This document shows positions 1 through 12,000 of a stretch of DNA of 64,000 bases, piece after piece. Source of the stretch: CFX5 sp023384495 (GTDB lineage: Bacteria; Chloroflexota; Anaerolineae; Caldilineales; Caldilineaceae). Under the pieces are notes generated by a model, which was given only the letters and a program-made list of their open reading frames with translations, was not told the origin of the DNA and made no database searches. Location: positions 62,001 through 126,000 of the forward strand of contig JASNZV010000004.1 of assembly GCA_048499455.1 (NCBI GenBank), read 5' to 3'. A program made the translations under genes and the position numbers. Every line of letters begins with the position of its first letter. Position 1 is the first letter of the stretch.

Positions 1-3000
1 CCGCCCACTGGGTCAACCGCCCGTACGGCAAAGGTATGTGTCCCCACCGCCAGGCCGGTCAATATGTGCGGTGATGCGCAGCCGGTGAACGGCGCCCCGT
101 TGAGCGAACACTCAAAGGTTGCATCAGGCTTGTCCGCCGAGAAAGCGAAGGTCGCGCTCGTCTCAAAGGTCAGAGCGGCGGGCCACGAATCCAGCGTCGT
201 GTCTGGCGGCGCCGGCGTCGGCTCCTCAGTCGGCTCGGGCGTCGGCTCCTCGGTCGGGACCGGTGTCGGCTCCTCGGTTGGGACTGGCGTTGGCTCCTCG
301 GTTGGGACTGGCGTCGGCTCCTCAGTCGGCTCGGGCGTTGGCTCCTCGGTTGGGACTGGCGTCGGCTCCTCGGTTGGCTCGGGCGTTGGCTCCTCGGTTG
401 GCTCGGGCGTTGGCTCCTCGGTCGGGACTGGCGTCGGTTCCTCAGTCGGTTCTGGCGTCGGCTCCTCGGTCGGGACTGGCGTCGGCTCCTCGGTCGGCTC
501 GGGCGTTGGCTCCTCGGTCGGGACTGGCGTCGGCTCCTCGGTCGGCTCGGGCGTTGGCTCCTCGGTCGGTTCTGGCGTCGGCTCCTCGGTTGGTTCCGGC
601 GTCGGTTCCTCGGTCGGCTCGGGCGTTGGCTCCTCGGTCGGTTCTGGGGTCGGCTCCTCGGTCGGCTCGGGTGTCGGCTCCTCGGTCGGCTCGGGCGTTG
701 GCTCCTCGGTCGGTTCTGGGGTCGGCTCCTCGGTCGGCTCGGGCGTTGGCTCCTCGGTCGGGACTGGCGTCGGCTCCTCGGTCGGGACCGGTGTCGGCTC
801 GGGCGTCGACTCAATTGTCCAGCTATAGTTCGTAGCGACGGCATTGGTGTTTCCAGCCAGATCCGTTGCCCGAACACTGAAGACGTGAGCGCCAATCGAC
901 AGATCACTATAGACAGCCGGTGATGTACAGGGGTTGAACGGATTCAGGTCGAGCGAGCATTCGAACGTCGCTTCCTCGTTGGCCGAGAAGACGAACGTGG
1001 CGCTTGTCTCGGTGGTCGGGTTGGCCGGCCCGGCATCGACGGTTGTTTCCGGCGCCGTCGTGTCCGGCTCGGCGGTGGCCGGTGCAGCGATGGCGAAGGG
1101 CGACAGGCTGCTCACCACGCCGCAAAGCGTCCCGGCGACGATGTCATTCGAGTTCGTGACATCGATCCAATCGCCACCTTCGTAGTGGAGCAGTTGCAGA
1201 CCCGCAGGGTTGTCGAACACCCCCGGATCATAGCTGAGACAGATCGTCACGTCTCCACTGAAAGCAGCCGTTGTATCGATGTCGTAGAAGCTCGCACCCA
1301 CCTGCAGATAGCCATCGGGCAAGGCCGGTGGGCTATCCAGCAGCGTGACCGTGGTCTTGCCAGGGCTATCGACCTGGGCGAAGGTCACGGTTGCAACCAC
1401 GCTTTCGGTCTCAGGGTCGGTGATCTCAACCGCCACATCCTGCCCTTCCGGCGTATTCGGCGCCGGCGGAGCCTCTTCCACCATCCAGGTGTAGCTGGCT
1501 GGCGTCGACGTGTTGCCCGCCCCGTCTGTGGCTTGCACCTGGAAGGTGTGCTCCCCAACGATCAGTTCGGTCAATGTCACCGGCGAGGCGCACACCTCGA
1601 AGCCTGCCCCGTCCAACGAGCACGCAAACGTCGCATCCTCGTCGGCGCTGAATTCGAACGTCGCGCTCGTCTCCGTCGTCGAGTCAGCCGGCCCGGAGTC
1701 GATGCTCACCACCGGCGCCGTCGTGTCCGGCGGCGGCGCTGGCGCGGTGACCGTCCATGTGTAGCTGGCCGGCGTCGGGTCGGTGTTGCCCGCGGCGTCC
1801 GTGGCGCGCACCCGGAAGGTGTGTTGGCCTACAGCCAGTTCGATCAGCGTCAGCGGCGAGAGGCACGAGGCAAAGGCCGCATCATCCAGCGCACACTCGA
1901 AGGTCGAGCCAGGCTCGTTGGTGCTGAAGGCGAACGTCGCCTCTGTCGCCAGGGTTGAGGCCTCCGGCCCACTCGTGATCAGCGTCTCCGGTGGCGTGGT
2001 GTCGGCCACGGTCGCCGGCGCAAAGCTAATGACAAGCTGCGGCACATTCTGGCCCTTTTCGCGGGCGTGGAACTGCTGCTCGAAGCTGCCGCTGTTCTCG
2101 ACCGCGTCACGGATCAGGAAGCCGTGGTTGGCGCCGGGGGCATACATCGCCTGCACCTGCGTAGCGACGTTCCACTCGCGCCAGCCGCTGCCGGAGGTGG
2201 CTGTGGCGGCCGCACCGGTAGTGGCGGGCTGATCGCTCCAGTTGACGCCATTTTCCGTCCACGCGCCCGCTACTTGCAGCGCCTGGATGGTGCGGTTGTT
2301 GGTCCACGAGGCCGCAAAGAGGCGGAGCGTGGCCGTCTGCACCTGGCAGCCTGCGGGCAGGGCCGGCAGGTTGAAGCGCACCAGGGCGCGCATGTTGTTG
2401 TTGGAACTCTTGCCCTGCACCTTGAGGATCGAGTCGGTCCCCTTGTTGCTGGTGGGGCTGCCCTGGTCGATCCAGGCGTCGCTGTTAGCGTTGACCGTAG
2501 TCGCTGTCCCACAATTGACCGGTGTGGTGACCGTCCAGGTGTAGGTGGCCGGTGTCGGGTCGGTGTTGCCCGCGCTGTCGACGGCCCGCACGGCGAAGCT
2601 GTGCGCACCCGCGCCCAGCCCGGTGTAGGTCACCGGTGAGACACACCCTGCAAAGGCCGCTCCATCAAGCGCACACTCGAAGGTGACGCCCGCCTCGTTG
2701 GCCGTAAAGCTAAAGGTGGCGCTTGTGTCTGTCGTCGTCGCAGCCGGCCCGGCGGTGATGAGCGTTTCGGGGGCGGTCAGGTCGGGCGAGATGATCGTCC
2801 ACGTGTGGCTGGCCGGGGTCGCATCGGTCTTGCCGGTAGTGCTCGTCGCACGCACGGCAAACGTGTGCTCGCCGACAGCCAGGTTGTTCAGGCTAGCCGG
2901 TGAGACGCAGCTTGCAAACGGCGCACCGTCGAGCGAGCACTCGAAGGTGGCGCTCGGCTGGTCAGCCGCAAAGACAAAGCTGGCGCTCGTGCTGATGGTG

Positions 3001-6000
3001 GCTGCATCCGGCCCGCTGCTGATCGTCGTCTCCGGCGCAACGGGAACCGTCACGGCGAAGGGTGACAGACTGCTCACCACGCCGCAGACCTGCCCATTGA
3101 CCGTGTCGTTGCTCGTCGTAACGTCCACCCAGACGCCACCCTCATAGTGGAGGAGCTTGGCGTCGGCGGGGTCGGCAAACGACGACGGGTCATAGCTCAG
3201 GCAGAGCGTCACCGGCGGGGCATAGACCGCGGTGGTGCTCACGTCGTAGAAGAGCGACCCCACTTGCAGATAGCCTTCGGGTAGCGCCGGTGGGCTGTCC
3301 AGGGCGACAATGGTCGTGTCGCCCGCAGTCGTCACGTTGGCGAAGGTCACTTCGGCGGTGGCCGCGTCGTCGGGCGTGCTGATCGAGACGGTCACGTCCG
3401 TTCCGGCGGGCGTGTTGGGCGGCTGTGGCGTGTCGGGCGGCCCATTGCAGACGATGCCGGAGCACTGGCCGATCTGGCCGTTGCCGCTGGCGGTGTTGCC
3501 GCCACCGTTGATGGTTCCGGCGGCTGCCAGGATGCCCCAGACCGCGTTGTTGTTGGCCGTGTTGTCCTTGAGCGTGTGACCGGCCTTGGCCCCATGGATG
3601 CCATTGGCGGCATTGCCGTTGGCAGTGTTGCCCTCGACCAGGTTGCCGTCAATCGCCAGCGCATCGCCATCCACGTAGATGCCGTCAGCGCCGTTGGTGT
3701 TGGCAATGTTGCTGCGGATGTGATTGCGGAAGGAGTTGGCCCCGACCGCGATGCCTGCGCCACCCGAATCACTGGCATTGTTCAGCTCGACCAGATTGTC
3801 GTTTGCATCTGCGATCTCGACGCCGTGTTCATTGAAGCGCAGATCGTTGTCACGCACCACGTTGCCGTTGGCATTACTGAGCACCACGCCAGCGTCGGAA
3901 TTCTGGTGCGCCGTGTTGCCGATGACCAGGTTCTCATCCGCATCCTCGATCAACACCCCGGCATCGCCGGTCAAGGTCAGGATGTTGCCCTCGACCCGGT
4001 TGCGCGTCGCCCCTTCGAGGACGATGATGCCGGCGTCGCCCGTGTTCACGATTGTATTGGCGAGCACGACGTTGTCGTTTGCAGACAGGAGCATGACGCC
4101 GGCGTCGCTGCCCAGGGCGGGGTTGCCTGTTGCGCCGTCGATGGCGTTGGTCTCCACCCGGTTGTTGTGCGAGTTCCACACATAGACGCCCAGGCTCAGG
4201 TTGCCGTTGATCGTGTTATCACGCACGGTTGCGTTCTGCGTACCGTTGACGAGCGCAACGCCGTAGCCATTGCCCGTACTGATATTGTTGCGGACCAGAT
4301 TGCCGCTGCCACTGTCGCCGGCAGCCGACAGTTCCACGCCGGCGATGGTGTTGGCGCTCAGCGTCAACCCTTCGACGATGTTTGACCCAGTCCCTGTCAG
4401 CAGTTGCACGCCATAGGCGAACTGCTGGATCGTCCCGTTGGTGATCAGGACCGTGTCAAAGCCGTTGTTGAGAATGCCGGCGCCAAAGCCGCCGAGGCCG
4501 TCGATGGTGCGGCCATTGAGGTCCACCGTGATGCCCGGCGCACCGATGATCAGCCCGTTGGTGGGGCAGTTGGTCAGGTCGTTCATGACCAGCGTGCTCT
4601 GGGTGAGCACCTGCCCGCAGACCACCGTGGTGGGGATCGGCGCAGCGGTGATCGTCCAGGTGTAGCTGGCCGGCGTCGGGTCGGTAATGCCGAACGCATC
4701 GGTGGCGCGCACGCGGAAGGTGTGTTCGCCCTCCGCCAGGCCAGTGTATTCGATTGGCGATGCGCAGGCGCCGAACTCTTCCGCATCCAGCGCGCACTCG
4801 AAGGTCGAGCCGGGTTCGCTGGAAGAGAATGCAAAGGTGGCGCTCGTGCTCCCGGTCGGGTTGTCCGGCGCGGAATCGATGGTCGTCTGCGGCGGGATCA
4901 CGCCCGGCGCCACGACCACCCAGGTGTAGGTGGCCGGCGTTGGGTCGATCTCGCCCGTGGGCGCGGTGGCGCGCACCTGGAAGGTATGCTCGCCCACAGC
5001 CAGCCCGGTGTATGAGGCCGGCGCGGCGCAGGTTGCGAACGCCGCTTCATCGAGCGCACACTGGAAGGTCGCCCCCAACACGCTTGCCGTGAAGGAGAAG
5101 GCCGCATTCGTGTCGGTGGTCTCAGCCGCCGGCCCCGCCGTGATGGTCGTCTCGACCTGGATCGTCCAGGTGTAGCTGGCCGGCGTCTCGTCGACGTTGC
5201 CCGCGGCATCGATGGCGCGTACGTCGAAGGTGTGCTCGCCGAGGCTCAAGCCGGTGTAGCTGTGCGGGCTTTCGCAGCCCTGGAAGGCTTCCTCGAGCAC
5301 ACTATCGAGACGGCACTCGAAATCCAGCTCCGCCGGCGGCGTGACGTTGTCGATGCCGGCAAAGAGGAAGGTGGCCGCGGTGCTGCTGCTCGGGTTGAGC
5401 GGCTGGCCCGTGATGAGGGTGTCGGGCGGCGTGATGTCGGGCGGCGTCTCGATGGTCCACTCGTAGAACGGCGGCTCGATCTCGGTGTTGCCGTCGGGGT
5501 CTGTGCCGCGCACGGTGAAGAGGTGCTCGCCAATCGTCAGCCCCGTGTATTCAAAGGGCGATTCACAGGCGACAAACGCCGCGCCGTCGAGCGAGCACTC
5601 GAAGGTGACGTCAGGCTCGTTGGCTGCAAAGACAAAAGTGACGGTCGTCTCGCTCATGCCTGATTCCGGCCCCGCCTGAATGGTGGTCACCGGCGGGGCG
5701 GTGTTGCCCGTCAGCGGTGCGATGGTCCAGGTGTAGCTGGCCGGCGTCGGGTCGATGTTGTCCTCGGCGTCGATGGCGCGCACCTCGAAGGTGTGCTCAC
5801 CGGCGGCCAGACCAGGCAGGATGACATGCGGGCTGACACAGTCGGCAAAGTCGCCCTCCACCTGGCTGTCCAGGCGACACTGGAAGACGAGCCCCGCCGG
5901 CGAAGTGACATCATCGCTGCCGGTGAAGGTAAAGGTGGCGCCGCTGGCCGTGTTGGGGTCGGGCGGCCCGCTCAGGATCACGGTGTCGGGCGGCGTCTCG

Positions 6001-9000
6001 TCGAGCGGCGGCAAGATCTCCCAGCCGTATTCGGTTGGCTCTAGTTGGGTGCGGCCTTCGTCATCTTCGCCGTAGACCCGGAAGAGATGCTCGCCCACGG
6101 CTAGCCCGGTGTAGGTTACGCCGGACTCACAGGGGACGAACGGCCCCAGGTCCAACGAGCAGAAGAAGACCACATCGGCGATGTTTGCCTCGAACTCAAA
6201 GGTGGCGGTGGTCTCCTGTGTCTCACCCCCTGCGGCAGGTTCACCCACTTCTTCAGGCGCGATATAGGCCGGCCCGTCCGTGATGGTGGTAATGATGCCC
6301 AGGATGTTCCAGGTGTAGGTGGCCGGGGTCGGATCGACCAGGCCCTCGATGTCGATAGCGCGCACCTGGAAGGTGTGCGGACCGACCTCGAATTCCTCGA
6401 ACTCGAAGAGGAAGACGCCGGTCGTGACCGGAATCCCCGGCTCTTCCGTGCCACAGGCCGCGAAGGGCGACCCGTCGAGTGAGCACTCGAAGGTCACATC
6501 CGGCTCGTTGGAGAAGAAGGTGAAGAAGCCCTCGAAGAGCGGTGTGTTGAGCGGCGGCGCCCGGTCGATAAAGGTGTCGGGCGGCACGCCGAGCGGCAGC
6601 GCCGTATAGAGCCAGGTGAAGGTGGCCGGCGTCGGGTCGATGTTACCCTGCAAGTCGATGGCGCGCACCTCAAAGGTGTGTTCGCCCTCGCTCAGCCCAG
6701 TGTAGATCCACGGATTTTCGCATTCGACCCAGGCCAGATCGCTCGTGCTGTCCAGCCGGCACTCGAAGTCGAGTTCCCACGGCTGCGTCGTGTCGTCGAT
6801 GCCGGTGAAGGTGAAGATAGCCGTGCTGCTATTGGTCGGGTCGGTTGGCGTCAGCACCAAGAGGGTGTCGGGCTGCCCGGCCCAGGTGCCGATCTCGCAG
6901 ACGATGTTGAAGCACTGCGTCGGCTCGTCGTTGCCAAAGGCGCGGTTGCCGCCGCCGTCCATGCCCGTGACTGAGGCGTAGATGCCCCAGCCACCGTTGA
7001 CGCTGGCGGTGTTGTTGCTGATGGTGTGGCCGCCGCCGTTGACAGAGATACCGTCGCCGCCGTTGCTGCTGACGTTGTTGCGGTCGATCAGGTTGCCCTG
7101 GCCGGCCGGCGCAACATCGTCAATGGCGATGCCCTCACCGCTGTTGCCGATGACCGTGTTGAGCACGATGGTGTTGTTGAACGAGAGCGCGCCGACCTCG
7201 ATGCCGCTGCCGCCAGTCGTGCTGGCGTAGTTGGCTTCGATCAGGTTGCCGCTGGAGCCCGTCAGCCCGATGCCGCTGGAATTGAAGCGTACATCGTTGC
7301 CGCGCAACACGTTGTCATCGGCAAACTCCAGCGCGATGCCGCTGCCGCCCGATTGATGCACCGTGTTGCCGATCAACTCGTTGCCGGTCGATTCGGAGAC
7401 GGTGATGCCGTCGGAGCCACTGTCGCGGACGGTGTTGGCTTCGATGCGGTTGTTGTTGGCCCCCAACACCAGGGTCACGCCGCCGTCGCTGTTGCCATTG
7501 AGCGTGTTGCCGATGACGATGTTGCCGCCGGCCCCCTCCAACGCCACGCCGGCCCCGCTGGAACCATTGGCGATGTTGGCCTCGACCCGGTTGCCGCTGA
7601 CGCCGAGCAGGTAGATGGCGTTGCCGGGGTTGGTGGTCAGCGTGTTGTTGCGCACCACCACCCCCGTCGCACCGTTGCTGAGCTCGATGCCCAGCGTGTT
7701 GCCGGTGATGTGGTTGTTGCGCACCGTGCTGTTCTGCACACCCAGCAGTTGGATGGCGCCATCCTGGTTCTGTTGCAGCGTCAGATTGGCGACCACATTG
7801 TTAGCAGCGCCACCGTTGATCTGCACGCCATAGTCGAACTCCTGGATCGTCCCGTTGCGGATGGTGACCGACGAGAAGCCGCTGTTGCGGACGCCCACAC
7901 CCAGCCCCGTGCCGTCGATGATGCGACCGTTCAGGTCGATGGTGATGCCACTGGCGCCGACGACCAGGCCATCGCCCAGACAGTTGAGCAGATCATTGGT
8001 GAGCAGCGTGCTCTGGGTGAGCGTCTGCCCACAGGTGACCGCCGTGGGAACCGGCGCCGCCGTGACCGTCCATACATAGCTGGCCGGGGTTGGGTCGGGC
8101 AGGTTTTCCATGTCGATGGCGTAGACCTGGAACTCATGTTGGCCGGGCAGCAGACCGCTCACACTGTGCGGCGAAGAGCAGGCTGCAAAGGGTGCTCCGT
8201 CGAGTGAACACTCGAAGGTGACGCCCGGCTCGTTGGCCGAGAAGGCAAAGGTGGCCGACGTGCTTGGGGTGGTCGCATCGGGGCCAGAATCGATGGTCGT
8301 TTCCGGCGGCACCCCCCCGGCCAGCGGTTCGATGGTCCAGGTGTGGGTGGCCGGCGTCGGGTCGATGTTGCCCGACCAGTCGCGGGCGCGCACCTCGAAG
8401 ATGTGTTCGCCCAGCGCTAAACCGGTGTAGGTGACCGGGCTGGTGCAGGCGCTCCAGTCGGCGTCGTTGGCGCTATCCAGCCGGCACTGGAAGGTGACGG
8501 CGGTGGCATTGTCAAAGCCGATAAAGTCAAAGGTCGCCGTGTTGAAGACGGTGGTGTTGGGGGGGCCGGAGCTGATCAGCGTTTCGGGCGACAACTGATC
8601 AAGCGCCAGCGGTGGGCCGCCGTTGCAGACCACGTTGTAGCACTGTTCCGGCTCGCTGTTACCCGAACCGCGATTGCCGCCGCCGTCGATGTTGACGCCC
8701 AAGGCGCTGCCTTCGGCGGCGTAGATGCCCCAGCCGTCGTTGTTGTTGGCCTCGTTGCCAATGATGATGTGGCCGACGCCTTCGACCGCGATGCCGGTAT
8801 CGCTGTTGTTGTTGGCAGTGTTGCGGTCGATGAGGTTGCCATAGCCGGCCGGCGCAGTTCCGCCAATGGAGATGCCGCCGGCGGCGTTATTGTTCGTGAG
8901 ATTCAGAACAATGACGTTGCTCTCGGAGAAGTCGCCAACCTCGATGCCGACGCCATCGGTGGAGCTGGCGTTGTTGGCCTCGATGCGGTTGTTCGAGGCG

Positions 9001-12000
9001 CCGGAGAGTTCGACGCCGCCGTTGTTGAAGCGCACATCGTTGCCATAGACCAGCGTCTCATGGGCGTCATCGAGCACGATGCCGCTGTCGCTCATCTCGC
9101 GCACGGTGTTGCCGATGACTTCGTTGCCCACCGAGTGGCTGACGATGATGCCGGCGTCGCCGCTCTCGGCAACATAGTTGTTCTCGATGCGGTTGTAGTC
9201 TGAGGCGTCGGTGATCTCCAGACCGCCGTCGGGGTTGTCGGCGATGGTGTTGCCGACCAGCGTATTGTGGCTGGAGCCTTCGAGGATCACCGCCACGTCG
9301 CTGGAGCCGACAATAAAGTTCGCTTCGAGCCGGTTGTGGTCGGAATCGAGCATCTGGAGGCCAAAGTCCATGTTGCCGGCCACCAGGTTGTCGAGGATCA
9401 GGCTGCCGACTGTTTCGCTGATCACCAGCCCGGCGCCGTTGCCCACAATCTCGTTGTGGCGGACAATGCTGCCGCTAACGCCATTGTCGGCGTCGGCCAG
9501 ATAGACGCCCGATTCCTGGTTGAGGTTGAGCACCAGCAACTCGACGATGTTGAAGGCAGCGCCGTTCTCTAGTTGCACACCGTAGTCGAACTCCTGGATC
9601 GTGCCGTTGCGGACCGTGACCGAGGCGAAGCCGTCGTTGCGGACGCCCGCGCCCAGCCCCGTGCCGTCGATGGTGTAGCCGTCCAGGTCGATGGTGATGC
9701 CGGGTGCGCCGACGACCAGGCCATCCGCCAGACAGTCGAGCAGGTCATGGGTGAGGAGGATGCTCTCGGTGACCACCTGGCCGCAGGTCACAGTGGCCGC
9801 GGTCGGCGGCGGGGTGATCGTCCAGGTGTATTCCGCCGGTGTATCGTCATCGTTTCCGGCCAGGTCAGTGGCGCGGACGTAGAAGGTGTGTACACCCACG
9901 CTGAGCCCGTTGTAGGTAATGGGGCTCGTGCAGGACTCGAATTCGTCTTCGCTTGGGTCATCGAGTGAGCACTCGAAAGTGGCCTCCTCGTTGGCCGAGA
10001 AGGTGAAGGTAGCGTTGGTGTTCACCGTCGTCAGGTTTGGCCCTGAGAGGATGGTCGTCTCTGGCGGGGTGAAGTCGGGTGGCGGCGGCTCGATAGTCCA
10101 GGTGCGCGTGGCTGGCGTCGGGTCGACGTTGCCCTGCAAATCCACAGCGCGCACCTCAAAGGTGTGCTCGCCCAGGCTGAGCCCATTGTAGGTGATGGGG
10201 CTGGTGCAGGCGCCAAAGTCACTATCATCGGCGCTGTCGAGCCGGCACTGGTAGACCAGGTAGGGCCCCGGCGTGCTGTTGTCGCTGCCACTAAAGCGGA
10301 AGGTGGCCGTGGTGCTGATACTGAGGTTGGGCGGCCCTTCAAAAATGAAGGTATTGGGCGGCGTCGAATCAGCGCCCGGGGGCGCGGCCACTACCGTCCA
10401 CGTGTAGACCGCGGGCGTCAAGTCTACATTGGCCGCGGGGTCGCGGGCGCGCACCTCAAAGGTGTGCTCACCGGCGAGCAGGAAGTTGTAGGTCACCGGG
10501 CTTTCACAGGTGAGCCAGTTGTCCACATCGGGCGGCTCGACCGGTTCGCCGGGTTCGGGCGGTTCGGGGGCCGGGTCGGGCGGCGCGTCCAGCCGGCACT
10601 CAAAGATCAACGCCGTGGCCGGGGCAATGTTGTCGCTGCCCGTGAAGGTAAAGACCGCCGGCTCGACCGTGCTGCTGCCATTGGGCGGCGCGGTGAGGAT
10701 AACCGTGTCAGGTGGTGTTAGGTCGGCGCTGCTGGCCGGGACGCCGGCGCCAGGGGTGCAGACGACGCCCACACATTGCAGCGGCTCGCCGTTGCCACTG
10801 GCGGTGTTGCCGCCGCCGTCGATATTACCCTCGGCGGCGCGGATGCCAAAGGCGGCGTTGTTGTGCGCCGCGTTGTTAGCAATGGTGTGGCCTGCGCCAC
10901 CCACCGAGATGCCATCGGCCAGGTTGCCGTTGGTTGTGTTCCCCGCGATCAGGCTACCGCCAATGGGGTTGCCATTGGCGGCAAAATTCTCGGCCTCCAA
11001 CGAAATGCCGGCGGCGTTGCCGTTGTTGATGGTGTTATTGACGATCTCGTTGCTCTCGCCGCCTTCGACCGCGATGCCATCGGCCGACGAGTAGGAGGCA
11101 TCATTCGATTCGATGCGGTTGTGGCTAGAACCACCACCTAGCTCGATACCGCCGGGGTTGAAGCGCACATCGTTGCCGACGATCAGGTTGTGGTGGGCGT
11201 TGCCCAAACCAATCGCGGCGCCGCCGGCCAGGTGCAACACGTTGTCGAGCACCTGGTTGTAGTCCGAGTCATCCAAAGAGATGCCGGCATCGCTGGCGCG
11301 GGCGCTGGTGTTGCCGACGATCAGGTTGCGGTGCGAACCTTCGCGCAGCATGATGCCGGAGTCGCCTGTATCGAACAGTTCATTGTTAACCAATTGATTG
11401 TCGCTGGAGCCGTCCAACTCAATACCGCCGTCGCTGTCGAGGAGCGGATTGTTGGTGACGCCGCTGATATAGTTGTTCTCGATGCGGTGGCCGGTCGAGT
11501 CATAGAGATAGATGGCCAGGTTGCCGTTGCCGAGGAACTGGTTGCCCTCGACCAGGCTGTTCTCCGAGCCGTTGGTAATCAACAGGCCAAAGCCATTGTG
11601 TTGGAAGATGTTATTGCGGACGATGTTGCCGTTGCGCCCGTCGTCGGCGTCGAGCAGTTCGATGCCGGCGTTGACGTTGCCGATCAGCGTCATGTTCTCG
11701 ACAATATTGTACGTGGCGCCGGCCATGAGCCGCACGCCATAGCCATAGTTCCTGACTGTGCCGTTGCGGACAATCACATTGTCGTAGCCCACATTGCGGA
11801 TGCCGGCCAACAGCCCGTCCTCTTCGCCCGGCTCGATGGGCAACCCGCTGGAGATGGTGTGGCCGTTGAGGTCGAGCACGATGTTGGAAGCGCCGATGAC
11901 CAACCCCTCGCCCATGCAGTTGAGCAGGTCGTTGCCTACCAGCGTGCTCTGGGTGATCACCTGGCCGCAGAAGACGGTGGTGGTTGCGCCCGGTTCGGTG

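Noticed and set aside
217..804. CRISPR array
   Set aside because: Direct 24-bp units without spacers, in frame and coding for a Pro/Thr/Glu linker. No cas genes.
64..907. Long Gly/Val/Ser- or Arg/Ser/Pro-rich ORFs on both strands over the 24-bp repeat
   Set aside because: They are out-of-frame readings of the tandem repeat in the giant gene; the minus-strand frame that continues through the rest of the gene reads PTPEPTEE and has normal domains on both sides.
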